A stretch of 52,897 bases of DNA from Variovorax sp. E3 (GTDB lineage: Bacteria; Pseudomonadota; Gammaproteobacteria; Burkholderiales; Burkholderiaceae_C), in assembly GCF_016082275.1 (NCBI RefSeq), contig NZ_MOWM01000038.1, positions 1-52,897 on the forward strand, written 5' to 3'. A program made the translations under genes and the position numbers. Shown in pieces: positions 9,672 through 18,553 of this stretch. Under the pieces are notes generated by a model. That model made no database searches. It saw only the letters and a program-made list of their open reading frames with translations, and was not told the origin of the DNA. Within the stretch, counting starts at the first letter, position 1. Each line of letters starts with the position of its first letter.

Positions 9672-10421
9672 TCAGTGGCCCGGCTTTGCGCCGTCCTGGT
9701 GGCGCAGCTTGTCGGCGAGCTGCCTCGCGCGCTCCGCGATCGCCAGGCGCTTGGCCATGTCGTGGCCGTGTTCCTTCACCGAGAAGGCCTTGCTCGTGCT
9801 GCCCTTGCCGGTGGTGTAGGTGATGGCCAGCCAGTAGCCGGGGTGGCTGGGGCCGGGCGTCTTGTAGTGCACGCCGCTCACGCCGCTGGTGTTGTTGCGC
9901 CGCGTGATCTCCGACTTCGAGCGCTTGGCCGATCGCGGCCCCGGCGACGGGGCCGACTGGCCGGTGCGGATCGCTTCCTCGGCCGGATGCAGCCGCGCCA
10001 GGCCCGCCATGCGCTCCAGCTGCTGCGCGCGCTCGCGGATCGCCAGCGCATGCGCCGCGTCGCCCAGGTGGTCGACGATGAAGTCGGTGCGAAGGATCTC
10101 GCCCTGCCCGATGTAGGTCTTGGCCATCCAGGCCCGCACCCGGCCGCCGGCCGAGAGCTGGTGGAACACGCCCGGCACGCCGGTGCTGTTGTTGGCGCGG
10201 AGTTTTTCGGCCCGCTCGCGCCGCGTCGGGGGCGGCATGCTGCGCACGATCTCGTCGCGCCAGTCCTGTGCCTGGAGCAGCGCCTGCTCGGCACCGCCGT
10301 AGCTGGCCTTGCCGAACTGCTTGTAGTGCCTCACGCCGTTGCGCACGATAGAGACTTCGAACCCCCAGGGCCTGGCGCAAATGCCGTACATGGCGGCCGA
10401 ATTGGGGATACCTTTGGGCAT
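9672..10421 (-). CDS. AP2-like domain protein, paralogue A
   Basis: A 249-residue protein starting MPKGIPNSAAMYGICARPWG. It holds a first repeat-like unit (VRHYKQFGKASYGGAEQALL), a middle unit (NNSTGVPGVFHQLSAGGRVR) and a C-terminal unit (NNTSGVSGVHYKTPG, YWLAITYTTGKG, KAFSVKEHGHDMAKRLAI). The SGVxGVxxxxxxxxWxA pattern followed by a lysine/phenylalanine strand and an A-rich helix is the layout of AP2/ERF DNA-binding domains, known in bacteria mostly from mobile endonucleases. No nuclease motif is visible. A close paralogue lies directly upstream on the same strand. The DNA-binding role is inference. Confidence 0.7.
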   Translation of the reverse strand: MPKGIPNSAAMYGICARPWGFEVSIVRNGVRHYKQFGKASYGGAEQALLQAQDWRDEIVRSMPPPTRRERAEKLRANNSTGVPGVFHQLSAGGRVRAWMAKTYIGQGEILRTDFIVDHLGDAAHALAIRERAQQLERMAGLARLHPAEEAIRTGQSAPSPGPRSAKRSKSEITRRNNTSGVSGVHYKTPGPSHPGYWLAITYTTGKGSTSKAFSVKEHGHDMAKRLAIAERARQLADKLRHQDGAKPGH

Positions 10422-10561
10422 GCTCGACGTGTTGCTGCTTTTCCGGGCGCAGCGGCTGCTGATTGCGGGCTCTGCGAACCGCGTGGCGCTCGCCGGCGCA
10501 CGCGTTTCCCCGCTATTCTGGCCGAACCGGCATGCCCGGCCCGCGCCTGGACACGAAAGCC

Positions 10562-11452
10562 TCACAGGAGCGCCTGCCTTGCCTCTGTCGCGCCGGCGCC
10601 CGCCGCGCCGTGGGGGCGCAGGTCCTGCCGCAGGTCTTGCCGCACCTCTTGGCGGAAGGGGATGGGGGGAATGGTCGTGCCGGTGTGGGTGCCGGTGGCG
10701 ACATCGGTGCCGGCGCTGGTACGGGTGCCGCCCGACAGCTTGGCTTCGAGCTGGCGCTCGCGTTCCGCGATGGCCAGCAGCTTGGCGCCGTCGGGCCCGT
10801 GTTCCTTGATCGAGAAGGCCTTGCTCACGCTGCCCTTGCCCGCCGTGTAGGTGATGGCCAGCCAGTAGCCCGGATGGCCGACATTCGGCGCCTTGAAGTG
10901 GACACCGCTCACGCCGCTGGAATTGGTGCTGCGCTTGATTTCGGACTTCGAACGCTTGGGCGACAGCAGCTCGGCCGGGAGCGCGGTCTTGCTCTTGCGG
11001 ATCGATTCCTCGGCCGGGTGCAGCCTGGCCAGGCCCGCCATGCGCTCCAGCTGCCGGCCCCGTTCCTCGATGGCCAGCGCCTGCGCGTCGCCGCCCGCGG
11101 CATCGACCGGAAAGTCGGTGCGCAGGATCTCGTTCTCGCCGAGGTAGGTCTTGGCCACCCAGGCCCGCACCCGGCCGCCGGACGCCACCTGGCAGAAAAC
11201 GCCCGACACGCCGGTGGTGTTGTTGACCCGGAGCTTCTCGGCCCGCGTGCGCCGCGCCACCGGCGGAAAGCTGCGCACGATCTCGTCGCGCCAGGCCTGC
11301 GCCTGGAGCAGCGCCTGCTCCTCGCTGCCGTAGCTGGCGCGGCCGAACTGCTTGTAGAAGCGGTTGCCGTTGCGCACGATCGACACCTCGAACCCCCAGG
11401 CGCGCGGAGCGATGCCGTACATGGGGGCCGGGTTGGGGATTCCTTTGGGCAT
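10562..11452 (-). CDS. AP2-like domain protein, paralogue B
   Basis: A 296-residue paralogue of the gene at 9672-10421, starting MPKGIPNPAPMYGIAPRAWG. The same three units are conserved (NRFYKQFGRASYGSEEQALL; NNTTGVSGVFCQVASGGRVR; NSSGVSGVHFKAPN, YWLAITYTAGKGSVSKAFS). It differs by a C-terminal extension of ~50 residues rich in Thr, Gly and Ala that contains a QEVRQDLRQDLRPHG repeat-like stretch. The two genes are 140 bp apart on the same strand and arose by tandem duplication. Upstream, 11453-11694 holds a nested inverted repeat (CACCGG/CCGGTG around GTATT/AATAC, 11625-11661) that could be the terminator of the LuxR gene or an operator for this one. Confidence 0.7.
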   Translation of the reverse strand: MPKGIPNPAPMYGIAPRAWGFEVSIVRNGNRFYKQFGRASYGSEEQALLQAQAWRDEIVRSFPPVARRTRAEKLRVNNTTGVSGVFCQVASGGRVRAWVAKTYLGENEILRTDFPVDAAGGDAQALAIEERGRQLERMAGLARLHPAEESIRKSKTALPAELLSPKRSKSEIKRSTNSSGVSGVHFKAPNVGHPGYWLAITYTAGKGSVSKAFSIKEHGPDGAKLLAIAERERQLEAKLSGGTRTSAGTDVATGTHTGTTIPPIPFRQEVRQDLRQDLRPHGAAGAGATEARQALL

Positions 11453-11694
11453 GCTGGCGTCCGCTCGTGGCGTTCTCTGTTTCGGTGGCTCCCTGCGCAG
11501 CCGTCTGATTCGGCTGGGCATGGCTCTTCCGCAGCCGCGACGGCGCGCTGGCGGGCGCAATCGCGATAGTTGGAAGGCTCTGATCTCTGAGGGGAATGCT
11601 AGGCACCGCCCGTGGGGGGCGGTATCACCGGAATCCGTAGTATTTGTAATACCCGGTGGCGCCCGCCCTGCCGGCCCGCCGGGGCGGCTGCCGC

Positions 11695-14394
11695 CTACCG
11701 GATCACGCCGAGCCGCCGCGCAATCGCCACGGCCTGCGTCCGGCTCCGGGCGTCCAGCTTCATGTTGATGTTGCGCAGGTGCGTGCGCACCGTGCTGTCC
11801 GACACGAACAGCTTTTCGGCCATCGCGCTGTTCGAGTAGCCCTCGGCCAGCAGCTGCAGCACGCGGATTTCCTTGCGCGTGAGCGGCTCCTTCATGGCGT
11901 CGGCACCGGCGGCAGGCGTTTCCGGCTCGGCCGCCGGCATCGGGCCGACCAGCTGCAGCAGCCGCTGCAGGTAGTCCGCCAGGATCGGGTCGGCGCGCGC
12001 GGCGGGGGTGTCCTGCGCGGTGAGCGCGTAGCGGTGGATCAGCGTGCCGACGGCCGGGCCCTCGTCGAGGATCAGCCGCACGAAGCCTTCCTGGCTCGCG
12101 GCCTGCAGCACGGTCTCTATTTCTTTCACGGCCGCCGCCGGGTCGCCCGCGGCCTGCAGCGCCAGCGCGCGCAGCACCCGCAGCTTGAGCGCGCGGCGGT
12201 TGTGCGCCGCGGCCAGCGCGGCGTGCAGTTCGGCGTCGAGCACGCCCAGCGCCGCGCGCGCGTCGCCGAACGCGATGTCCCAGCGCGCCTTGGCCAGCGC
12301 CATGTAGTCGAGGTCGTGCGCGGGCAGGCGCTGGCGCTTCTCGCGGTTCCACAGGGCCGGGTCGTCGGCGCGCGCCAGTTCGTCGCGCGACGCGGGGCCG
12401 TTGCCCTGCAGCAGCAGCACGCGCGAGCGCTCCAGCTTGGCGCCCGCCACCACGCGCGGCAGCTGCCGGTGGTGGCCGAGGTATTCGAGCTCGGTCAGCG
12501 CCTGGAACGCGGCGTCGATGTCGCCCGCATGGAACGCCAGCCGCGAGCGCATCACGTGGCTCAGGATCATGTGGTCCGGCAGGCCCACGTCGCGCGCCAG
12601 CGGCAGGTACACGTTCAGGAGGTGCTCGGCCTGCACCAGTTGGTTGGTCTCGTACACGGCGCCTGCGTACAGCACGCCGGCCCAGGCGTTGCCGTGGCTG
12701 TGGTTGTAGGACACGGCATGCGTCGAGTCGACCGCCATGCGCAGCCGCGCGGTGGCCTGCCGCAGCCGGCCTTCGTGCAGGTCGAACAGGCCCGCCAGCG
12801 ACTCGGTGTACATGCGGTTGAAGGTGCTGCTGCCGCGTTCGCGCGCGGCCTCGAGCATGCGGCGCGCCTCGTGCGGGTCGCCGCGCACCGCCAGGATGTG
12901 GGCCATGGCGTTGAGCAGCACGCTGTCGGCAAAGGGCAGGCCGGTGGGCAGGCGCGCCAGGCTCAGGCGGCCGGCCTCGTAGGCTTCGTCGTGCCGGTCC
13001 TGCATGGCCAGCAGCAGCGGCACCAGCGTGTGGGCGCTGGCGCGCACCTCGGCGATGGGGCTGTCCAGGCAGCCCGATTGCTCGAGCATGCGCATCGCGT
13101 CCCAAGGGCCGTGCGTGAAGCAGGTCGCCCACAGCGCGATCGGCTGCAGGAACGGGTGTTCGCGCAGCTGGTGTTCGGGAATGGCCGAGAACCAGCGCGC
13201 GAGCATGCGCATGCGGCCCTGCTCCAGGAACTGCGCCGCGTAACCGTCGAGCAGCACCAGCGCATACGGATGGTCGCCGCCCTCGATGGCGTGGTCGATG
13301 GCGGGCACGGGCCGGTCGTGCGACTCGTACCAGCCGGCGGCCGCCAGGTGCAGGCGCTCGGTTTCGCCGGGCATGTCGTGCGCGAGCTGCACGCGCAGGA
13401 AGTCGGCGAACAGGCTGTGATAGCGCCACGCGCCGCCGTCCCCGCCTTCGCCGCTCACCGGCGTGAGGAACAGGTTCGACGCGGCCAGCCGCTCGAGAAT
13501 GGCCGCGCAATCGGCGCGCGGGCACAGCGCCTGGCACACCGAGGCATCGAGCTGGCGCAGGATGCTGGTGCGCAGCAGGAACTCGCGAATGTCCGGCGGC
13601 TGGTGCGCGAGCACGTCCTCGGCCAGGTAGTCGGCCACGGCGCGGTCGGAGCCCGAGAAGCGCTCGACAAAGCCGGTCTCGGTGCCGTGGCGCTCCAGCG
13701 CCATCGACGCGAGCCAGATCGCGGCCACCCAGCCTTCGGTCTTGTGGTGCAGCTGCGAGAGCAGGTCGGCCGGCAGCGCCTGCACGGCTTGCGCCGCATG
13801 CGTCGCGTGGGCCATGCGCAGCCCGAAGAACGCGCTGGTCTCTTCGAGGCTGAAGCGCAGCCGGTCGGTGTCGATCTCGATGAGCTGCCCGCGCGCGCGC
13901 AGCCGTCCCAGCCCCAGGTCGGGCAGGCCGCGCGAGCCGATCACGAGCTGCCCGCGGCGCGGCAGGTGCTCGACGATCTCGCGCACCAGGCCCAGCACCG
14001 CCGGCTCCTGCACCACCTCGAAGTCGTCCAGGAACAGCGTGAACGGCGCGTCGTGCGCGGCCAGCGCGGCCACGGCGTCGAAGGGGCCGTTGGCGCGGGG
14101 CTCGTCCACGCCCAGCCGCTGCACGGCTTCGGCCAGGCAATTGAGAAAGCGCGACACGTCGTTGTCGGCGCGATCGAGCGTGAGCCACGCGGTGGCAATG
14201 CCTTGTGCTTCGACGCGCTCGCGGATCTGCGCCATGGCCGTGGTCTTGCCGAAGCCGGCGGGCGCGCGCACCAGCACCAGCTTGACGGTGGCCGCCGCGA
14301 TTTCCTCGCGGATCGCGGTGCGCGGCACCTGCGTGGCCGTGAAGGCCGGGGGGCTGAGCTTGGTTTCGAGGATGCGGGGCGTGGAAGGCGACAT
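11695..14394 (-). CDS. MalT-type LuxR-family transcriptional activator (large ATP-binding LAL regulator)
   Basis: An 899-residue regulator. The N-terminus has the MalT/AlkS-like opening ILETKLSPP, a Walker A RAPAGFGKTT near residue 45 and a Walker B-like FTLFLDDFE near residue 120. A long helical-repeat (TPR-like) sensor region follows, then a C-terminal LuxR helix-turn-helix with LTRKEIRVLQLLAEGYSNSA and STVRTHLRNINMKL. Such proteins bind ATP and an inducer and activate transcription. The start at 14394 is chosen over upstream in-frame codons because it places the conserved TKLxPP near the N-terminus. It is divergent from the dehydrogenase at 14529 with a palindromic operator in the shared gap. 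It is therefore the best candidate activator of the acyl-CoA regulon in this window (inference). Confidence 0.9.
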   Translation of the reverse strand: MSPSTPRILETKLSPPAFTATQVPRTAIREEIAAATVKLVLVRAPAGFGKTTAMAQIRERVEAQGIATAWLTLDRADNDVSRFLNCLAEAVQRLGVDEPRANGPFDAVAALAAHDAPFTLFLDDFEVVQEPAVLGLVREIVEHLPRRGQLVIGSRGLPDLGLGRLRARGQLIEIDTDRLRFSLEETSAFFGLRMAHATHAAQAVQALPADLLSQLHHKTEGWVAAIWLASMALERHGTETGFVERFSGSDRAVADYLAEDVLAHQPPDIREFLLRTSILRQLDASVCQALCPRADCAAILERLAASNLFLTPVSGEGGDGGAWRYHSLFADFLRVQLAHDMPGETERLHLAAAGWYESHDRPVPAIDHAIEGGDHPYALVLLDGYAAQFLEQGRMRMLARWFSAIPEHQLREHPFLQPIALWATCFTHGPWDAMRMLEQSGCLDSPIAEVRASAHTLVPLLLAMQDRHDEAYEAGRLSLARLPTGLPFADSVLLNAMAHILAVRGDPHEARRMLEAARERGSSTFNRMYTESLAGLFDLHEGRLRQATARLRMAVDSTHAVSYNHSHGNAWAGVLYAGAVYETNQLVQAEHLLNVYLPLARDVGLPDHMILSHVMRSRLAFHAGDIDAAFQALTELEYLGHHRQLPRVVAGAKLERSRVLLLQGNGPASRDELARADDPALWNREKRQRLPAHDLDYMALAKARWDIAFGDARAALGVLDAELHAALAAAHNRRALKLRVLRALALQAAGDPAAAVKEIETVLQAASQEGFVRLILDEGPAVGTLIHRYALTAQDTPAARADPILADYLQRLLQLVGPMPAAEPETPAAGADAMKEPLTRKEIRVLQLLAEGYSNSAMAEKLFVSDSTVRTHLRNINMKLDARSRTQAVAIARRLGVIR

Positions 14395-14442
14395 CGGCGA
14401 GCGGGGGGAAGCGGCGTGGCCGGGCCCGAACGGTCCGGATTT

Positions 14443-14458
14443 CCGTCGTTTCCGACGA
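14443..14458 (+). promoter_or_regulatory. Palindromic operator, copy 3 (one mismatch)
   Basis: CCGTC at 14443-14447 and GACGA at 14454-14458, spacer GTTTCC, sit between the divergent LuxR regulator and the dehydrogenase. Only the first base departs from the TCGTC half-site. TAAACT at 14481-14486 is a good -10 candidate 22 bp downstream for the plus-strand gene. The palindrome is 49 bp from the regulator ATG, so it could also serve autoregulation. Confidence 0.6.
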
Positions 14459-14528
14459 TGCCGCCGCCGATTCTGCTTCCTAAACTGGCCCGCGAAAACC
14501 GCCAATTACCCTGCAAGGACCGCACCTC

Positions 14529-15311
14529 ATGCAACTCGATTCCCGCATTGCCGCCGTCGTGACCGGCGGCGCTTCCGGCCTGGGCGCCGCCACCGCGCGC
14601 CGCTTGGCCAGCCACGGCGTGAAGGTCGCGCTGTTCGACCTCAACGAAGCGCAGGGCCAGGCGCTGGCCGCCGAACTGGGCGGCGTGTTCTGCAAGGTCG
14701 ACGTCACGTCCGAAGAGCAGGTGGACGCGGCCTTTGCCAAGGCCCGCGCCGCCCACGGCCAGGAGCGCGTGCTGGTCAACTGCGCCGGCACCGGCAACGC
14801 GGTGAAGACCGCGAGCCGCGACAAGGCCACGGGCGAGATCAAGCACTTTCCGCTCGCGAATTTCGACCGCATCATCCAGATCAACCTGGTGGGCACCTTC
14901 CGCTGCATCGCCAAGTCGGCGGCCGGCATGCTCACGCTGGACATGCTGCAGGACGGCGAGCGCGGCGCCATCGTCAACACTGCCTCGGTGGCGGCGCAGG
15001 ACGGGCAGATGGGCCAGGCCGCCTACACCGCGTCGAAGGCCGGCATCGTCGGCATGACGCTGCCCATCGCGCGCGACCTGATGGGCGAGGGCATTCGCGT
15101 GAACACCATCTTGCCGGGCATCTTCGACACGCCGCTGCTGCAGGGCGCGCCCGACAACGTGAAGGCCGCGCTGGCCGCGTCGGTGCCGTTTCCCAAGCGG
15201 CTGGGCAACCCGGCGGAGTACGCGACGCTGGCCGAGCTGATGATCACCAACGGCTACTTCAACGGCGAGAGCGTGCGGCTGGACGGCGCCATTCGCATGG
15301 CGCCGCGCTGA
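14529..15311 (+). CDS. Short-chain dehydrogenase, 3-hydroxyacyl-CoA dehydrogenase type 2-like
   Basis: A 260-residue classical SDR. It shows the nucleotide-binding VTGGASGLGAATARRL, the acidic LFDLNEA that favours NAD, NCAGTGNAV, catalytic Ser in NTASVAAQDG and YTASK with the catalytic Tyr and Lys. The insertion after NCAGTG with KTASRDK and the C-terminal LAELMITNGYFNGESVRLDG resemble HSD17B10-type 3-hydroxyacyl-CoA dehydrogenases. These carry out the third beta-oxidation step and are common in branched-chain acyl-CoA breakdown. Its own promoter carries operator copy 3. A CGC-TGA-GCG mini-hairpin plus T7 just after the stop (15308-15321) could weakly terminate it. Confidence 0.88.
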   Translation: MQLDSRIAAVVTGGASGLGAATARRLASHGVKVALFDLNEAQGQALAAELGGVFCKVDVTSEEQVDAAFAKARAAHGQERVLVNCAGTGNAVKTASRDKATGEIKHFPLANFDRIIQINLVGTFRCIAKSAAGMLTLDMLQDGERGAIVNTASVAAQDGQMGQAAYTASKAGIVGMTLPIARDLMGEGIRVNTILPGIFDTPLLQGAPDNVKAALAASVPFPKRLGNPAEYATLAELMITNGYFNGESVRLDGAIRMAPR

Positions 15312-15330
15312 GCGTTTTTTTGCCGTCCGC

Positions 15331-15945
15331 TCATTCCGACCAGGCTTGCGCGAGGATCGAGCGGCGCGGGTCCGCCGGGTCCGGGTGCAGCCAGACGCCG
15401 CCGAGCTCGCTGGTGCGCACGTAGAGCCCGCCGTGCCGCGCGTCGGGCTCTACGTTGCAGATGCTCTCGCGCGGTGCCGCGCGCGGCGCCTGCGACAGGC
15501 AGCGCGCCTGGAGGTAGGCGCCCAGCGACGCGGCGACGTCGGCATACGCCGCGCCCAGCACGTACTGGCTGTCGCCGTGCGCCCACGACTCGCTATGGCG
15601 CAGCTCGATCACCGGCACGCCCCACAGCGTGGCTGCGCCGGGCCGCAGGCGAGCCACGGCGTCGGTGCTGACGTCGGGCTCCTTGTCGAGGCCCGGGAAG
15701 GGTTCGCAGCTCATCGAGATGGCGGTGACCGCGCCGCGCCACGGCGAGGGCAGTTCCGCCGGCTTCCTGGCGCGCACCTCCTTGCAGGTCACGCCGCGCA
15801 TGTTGCCTGGCGTGCCCTGCGCGGCTTCCGGCCTGTGCGGATGGCGGACCAGCGCGGGCATGTCGATGCCCGCGGCCTCGAAGGCTATGGCGGCCGTGGC
15901 GGCGGCCATGCACAGGCCGGCTGTCAGCGCGATACGGATTCCCAT
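15331..15945 (-). CDS. Hypothetical secreted protein, 204 residues
   Basis: An N-terminal Sec signal (MGIRIALTAGLCMAAATAAIAFEA) predicts export to the periplasm. The mature part has four cysteines (GVTCKEVRA, ISMSCEPFP, LQARCLSQ, SICNVEP), which could form two disulfides, and no recognised catalytic motif. ATG 15945 is the start that puts the signal peptide at the N-terminus. It is convergent with the SDR and its start faces the thiolase promoter. I do not recognise the family. Confidence 0.65.
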   Translation of the reverse strand: MGIRIALTAGLCMAAATAAIAFEAAGIDMPALVRHPHRPEAAQGTPGNMRGVTCKEVRARKPAELPSPWRGAVTAISMSCEPFPGLDKEPDVSTDAVARLRPGAATLWGVPVIELRHSESWAHGDSQYVLGAAYADVAASLGAYLQARCLSQAPRAAPRESICNVEPDARHGGLYVRTSELGGVWLHPDPADPRRSILAQAWSE

Positions 15946-16030
15946 CGTTCGTGTCTCCCGTGCCGCGAGCCCTGGCTGCAGCGGTGCAAGCATACGGATG
16001 CGGCGGCGGGCCGTGGGGGCGTCTTCAAAA

Positions 16031-16046
16031 TCGTCCGTTTCGACGA
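16031..16046 (+). promoter_or_regulatory. Palindromic operator TCGTC-N6-GACGA, copy 4
   Basis: TCGTC at 16031-16035 and GACGA at 16042-16046, spacer CGTTTC, lie 62 bp before the thiolase ATG. A possible -10 (ACAATT, 16070-16075) starts 23 bp past the palindrome, matching the spacing at the other copies. Confidence 0.65.
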
Positions 16047-16108
16047 CGCTCCACACCGGCACGGCACCAACAATTCTCCAACCCCCTGACCTTACCGGAG
16101 AACCCCTC

Positions 16109-17287
16109 ATGCCCGAAGCATTCATCGTCGCCGCTGCGCGCACCGCCGGCGGCCGCCGGAGCGGCCGCCTGGCCGGCTGGCACCCCGCCGACCTGGCCGC
16201 GCAGGTGCTCGATGCGCTGGTCGAGCGCGCCGACGCCGACCCCGCGCTGATCGAAGACGTCATCATGGGCTGCGTCGGCCAGGCCGGCGAGCAGTCGTCC
16301 AACATCGCGCGCAACGCGGTGCTGGCGTCGAAGCTGCCCGAGTCGGTGCCGGCCACCTCGGTCGACCGGCAGTGCGGCTCGTCGCAGCAGGCGCTGCACT
16401 TCGCGGCGCAGGCCGTGATGTCGGGCAGCATGGACATCGTGATCGCCGCCGGCGTCGAGAGCATGACCCGCGTGCCCATGGGCACGCCCACCACGCTGGC
16501 GCTGAAGAACGGCCTGGGCTTCTACGTGAGCCCGCAAATGGCCGCGCGCTACCCCGACGTGCAGTTCAGCCAGTTCACCGGCGCCGAGATGATCGCGCGC
16601 AACTACGGCATCGAGAAAGCCGAGCTCGACGCCTACGCGCTGCGCAGCCACCGCAACGCCATCGCCGCCACCCAGGCCGGCCTCTTCGAACGCGAGATCG
16701 TGCCCGTGGCGGTGCGCCTGGCCGACGGCACCGAGCCCGGCGAGCTGCACACCACCGACGAAGGCATCCGCCACGACGCCACGCTGGAGAGCATTGCCGC
16801 CGTCAAGCTCATCGCCGAGGGCGGGCGCTGCACGGCCGCCACGGCCAGCCAGATCTGCGACGGCGCGAGCGGGCTGATGGTGGTGAACGAACGCGGCCTG
16901 AAGACGCTGGGCGTGAAGCCGCTCGCGCGCATCCACCACATGAGCGTGATGGGGCACGACCCGGTCATCATGCTCGAAGCCCCCATTCCCGCCACGCAGC
17001 GCGCGCTGCTCAAGGCCGGCATGAAGATCGGCGACATTGACCTGTACGAGGTCAACGAAGCCTTCGCGCCCGTGCCGCTGGCCTGGCTGCAGACGCTGGG
17101 CGCCGACGCGGACCGGCTCAACGTGAACGGCGGCGCCATCGCGCTGGGGCATCCGCTCGGCGCGTCGGGCACCAAGCTCATGACCACCCTGGTCCATGCG
17201 CTCGGCCAGCGCGGCAAGCGCTACGGGCTGCAGACCATGTGCGAAGGCGGCGGCATGGCCAACGTGACCATCGTCGAGCGGCTCTGA
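16109..17287 (+). CDS. Thiolase (acetyl-CoA acyltransferase family)
   Basis: A 392-residue thiolase that would cleave 3-ketoacyl-CoA in the last beta-oxidation step. The nucleophile cysteine sits in DRQCGSSQQALHFAAQAV, the catalytic histidine in GGAIALGHPLGASG and the second cysteine in MCEGGGMANVTIVERL. YEVNEAFAPVPLAW is also typical. GGAG precedes the ATG at 16109. The gene stands alone under operator copy 4, after a convergent-divergent break from the SDR, and belongs functionally with the acyl-CoA genes. Confidence 0.93.
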   Translation: MPEAFIVAAARTAGGRRSGRLAGWHPADLAAQVLDALVERADADPALIEDVIMGCVGQAGEQSSNIARNAVLASKLPESVPATSVDRQCGSSQQALHFAAQAVMSGSMDIVIAAGVESMTRVPMGTPTTLALKNGLGFYVSPQMAARYPDVQFSQFTGAEMIARNYGIEKAELDAYALRSHRNAIAATQAGLFEREIVPVAVRLADGTEPGELHTTDEGIRHDATLESIAAVKLIAEGGRCTAATASQICDGASGLMVVNERGLKTLGVKPLARIHHMSVMGHDPVIMLEAPIPATQRALLKAGMKIGDIDLYEVNEAFAPVPLAWLQTLGADADRLNVNGGAIALGHPLGASGTKLMTTLVHALGQRGKRYGLQTMCEGGGMANVTIVERL

Positions 17288-17365
17288 GGCTTGCGGCGCG
17301 ACGCGGCGAGATGCTGCGAGAAAGGGCGCGCCGGCAATGTCAACATTAATCAATAATCACGCCCC

Positions 17366-18532
17366 ATGGGCGCATTGCCGTACATCCTCGATCCCCGCTC
17401 CGTCATCATGCTGGCCGGCCTCATGGGCGTCATGATGGCGCTGGTGATGTTCTTCATGCGGCGCAGCTACCCGCCCAGCATCCGGGGGCTGAGCGACTGG
17501 GCCCGCGGACCGCTGGTGGCATTCGTGAGCACCCTGCTGTTCGCGGCGCGCGGCTTCTTCCCGGACTTCCTCACGATCGTCGTGGCCAACGTCGTGCTGT
17601 TCCAGGCCTGCATCCTTTATTACTCGGGCAGCCAGAAGTTCCTGCAGGGGCACAGCGACACCCGGGGCTGGACGCTGCTGAACGGCGTGATCGGGCTGTC
17701 GATGTTCTGGTTCAGCAGCGTGAAGCCCGACTTCGAGGCCCGCCTGCTGATCGTCACGCTCGCGGTGTCGCTGCTGTTCTTTGCCCATGCGCTGCTCTAT
17801 CTGCGCCACCGGCCCCGCGTGTTCGGCCAGCGGCTGATGATCGGCCTGCTGCTGGCGCAGGCCGTCGTGGCGGCGCTGCGCTTCGTGTCGGTGGTGATGG
17901 GCATGGCCGGCAGCAACCTGATGGAGGCGACCTGGATCCAGGCGCTCTACATCAGCATGTATTCGATCTCCGTGCTGCTGCTGTCCATCGCCGTCATCCT
18001 GATGGCCACCGATCGGGTGCACACCGAGTTCGAATACATGGCCACGCGCGACTCCCTGACCGGCGCGCTCAACCGCCGCGCGCTGCTGGACGCGTGCCGC
18101 GATGCTTTCACGTCCACGTCGGGCCAGCAGCACATGGCGCTGCTGATGGTGGACCTGGACCACTTCAAGGGCATCAACGACCGCTTCGGCCACCAGATGG
18201 GCGACCGGGTGCTGCGCGAGGCGGTGCACCGCATGCAGCGCGCGGTGGGCGACGCGGGGCTGCTCGGGCGCTACGGCGGCGAGGAGTTCGTGGTGCTGCT
18301 GCCCGGCGTGGGCAAGGCCGAGGCCATGGCCGTGGCCGCGCGCCTGAAGCAGGCCATCGACGAGCCCTTCGCGGCCGATTCGCCGATGGCCAAGGTGGGC
18401 TCCATCGCGGTCAGCATCGGCGTGGCCGCGCGCGAAGACGGCAGGGGTGTCGACGAGGTGCTGGCCAAGGCCGATGCGGCGCTCTACCGCGCCAAGGCGA
18501 TGGGGCGCGACCAGGTGATGGCCGCGGCCTGA
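17366..18532 (+). CDS. Membrane-bound GGDEF diguanylate cyclase
   Basis: A 388-residue protein. The first ~210 residues contain about six hydrophobic helices with no conserved sensor motif that I can name. The C-terminal GGDEF domain has the full pattern (RDSLTGALNRRAL, MVDLDHFKGINDRFGH, GRYGGEEFVVLLPG, ADAALYRAKAMGRD). The GGEEF signature is intact, so cyclic-di-GMP synthesis is expected. The usual RxxD inhibitory site ahead of it is absent (GDAGLLGRYGGEEF), which predicts no product inhibition through that site. The gene is single. Confidence 0.9.
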   Translation: MGALPYILDPRSVIMLAGLMGVMMALVMFFMRRSYPPSIRGLSDWARGPLVAFVSTLLFAARGFFPDFLTIVVANVVLFQACILYYSGSQKFLQGHSDTRGWTLLNGVIGLSMFWFSSVKPDFEARLLIVTLAVSLLFFAHALLYLRHRPRVFGQRLMIGLLLAQAVVAALRFVSVVMGMAGSNLMEATWIQALYISMYSISVLLLSIAVILMATDRVHTEFEYMATRDSLTGALNRRALLDACRDAFTSTSGQQHMALLMVDLDHFKGINDRFGHQMGDRVLREAVHRMQRAVGDAGLLGRYGGEEFVVLLPGVGKAEAMAVAARLKQAIDEPFAADSPMAKVGSIAVSIGVAAREDGRGVDEVLAKADAALYRAKAMGRDQVMAAA

Positions 18533-18553
18533 CGGCGCAGCGCGAGACTTTCT

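Noticed and set aside
10562..14188. A 1208-codon minus-strand frame joining the LuxR region to AP2 paralogue B
   Set aside because: The N-terminal two-thirds is a frame-shifted copy of the LuxR gene with Arg/Ala-rich nonsense. The AP2 part is explained by its own ATG at 11452.
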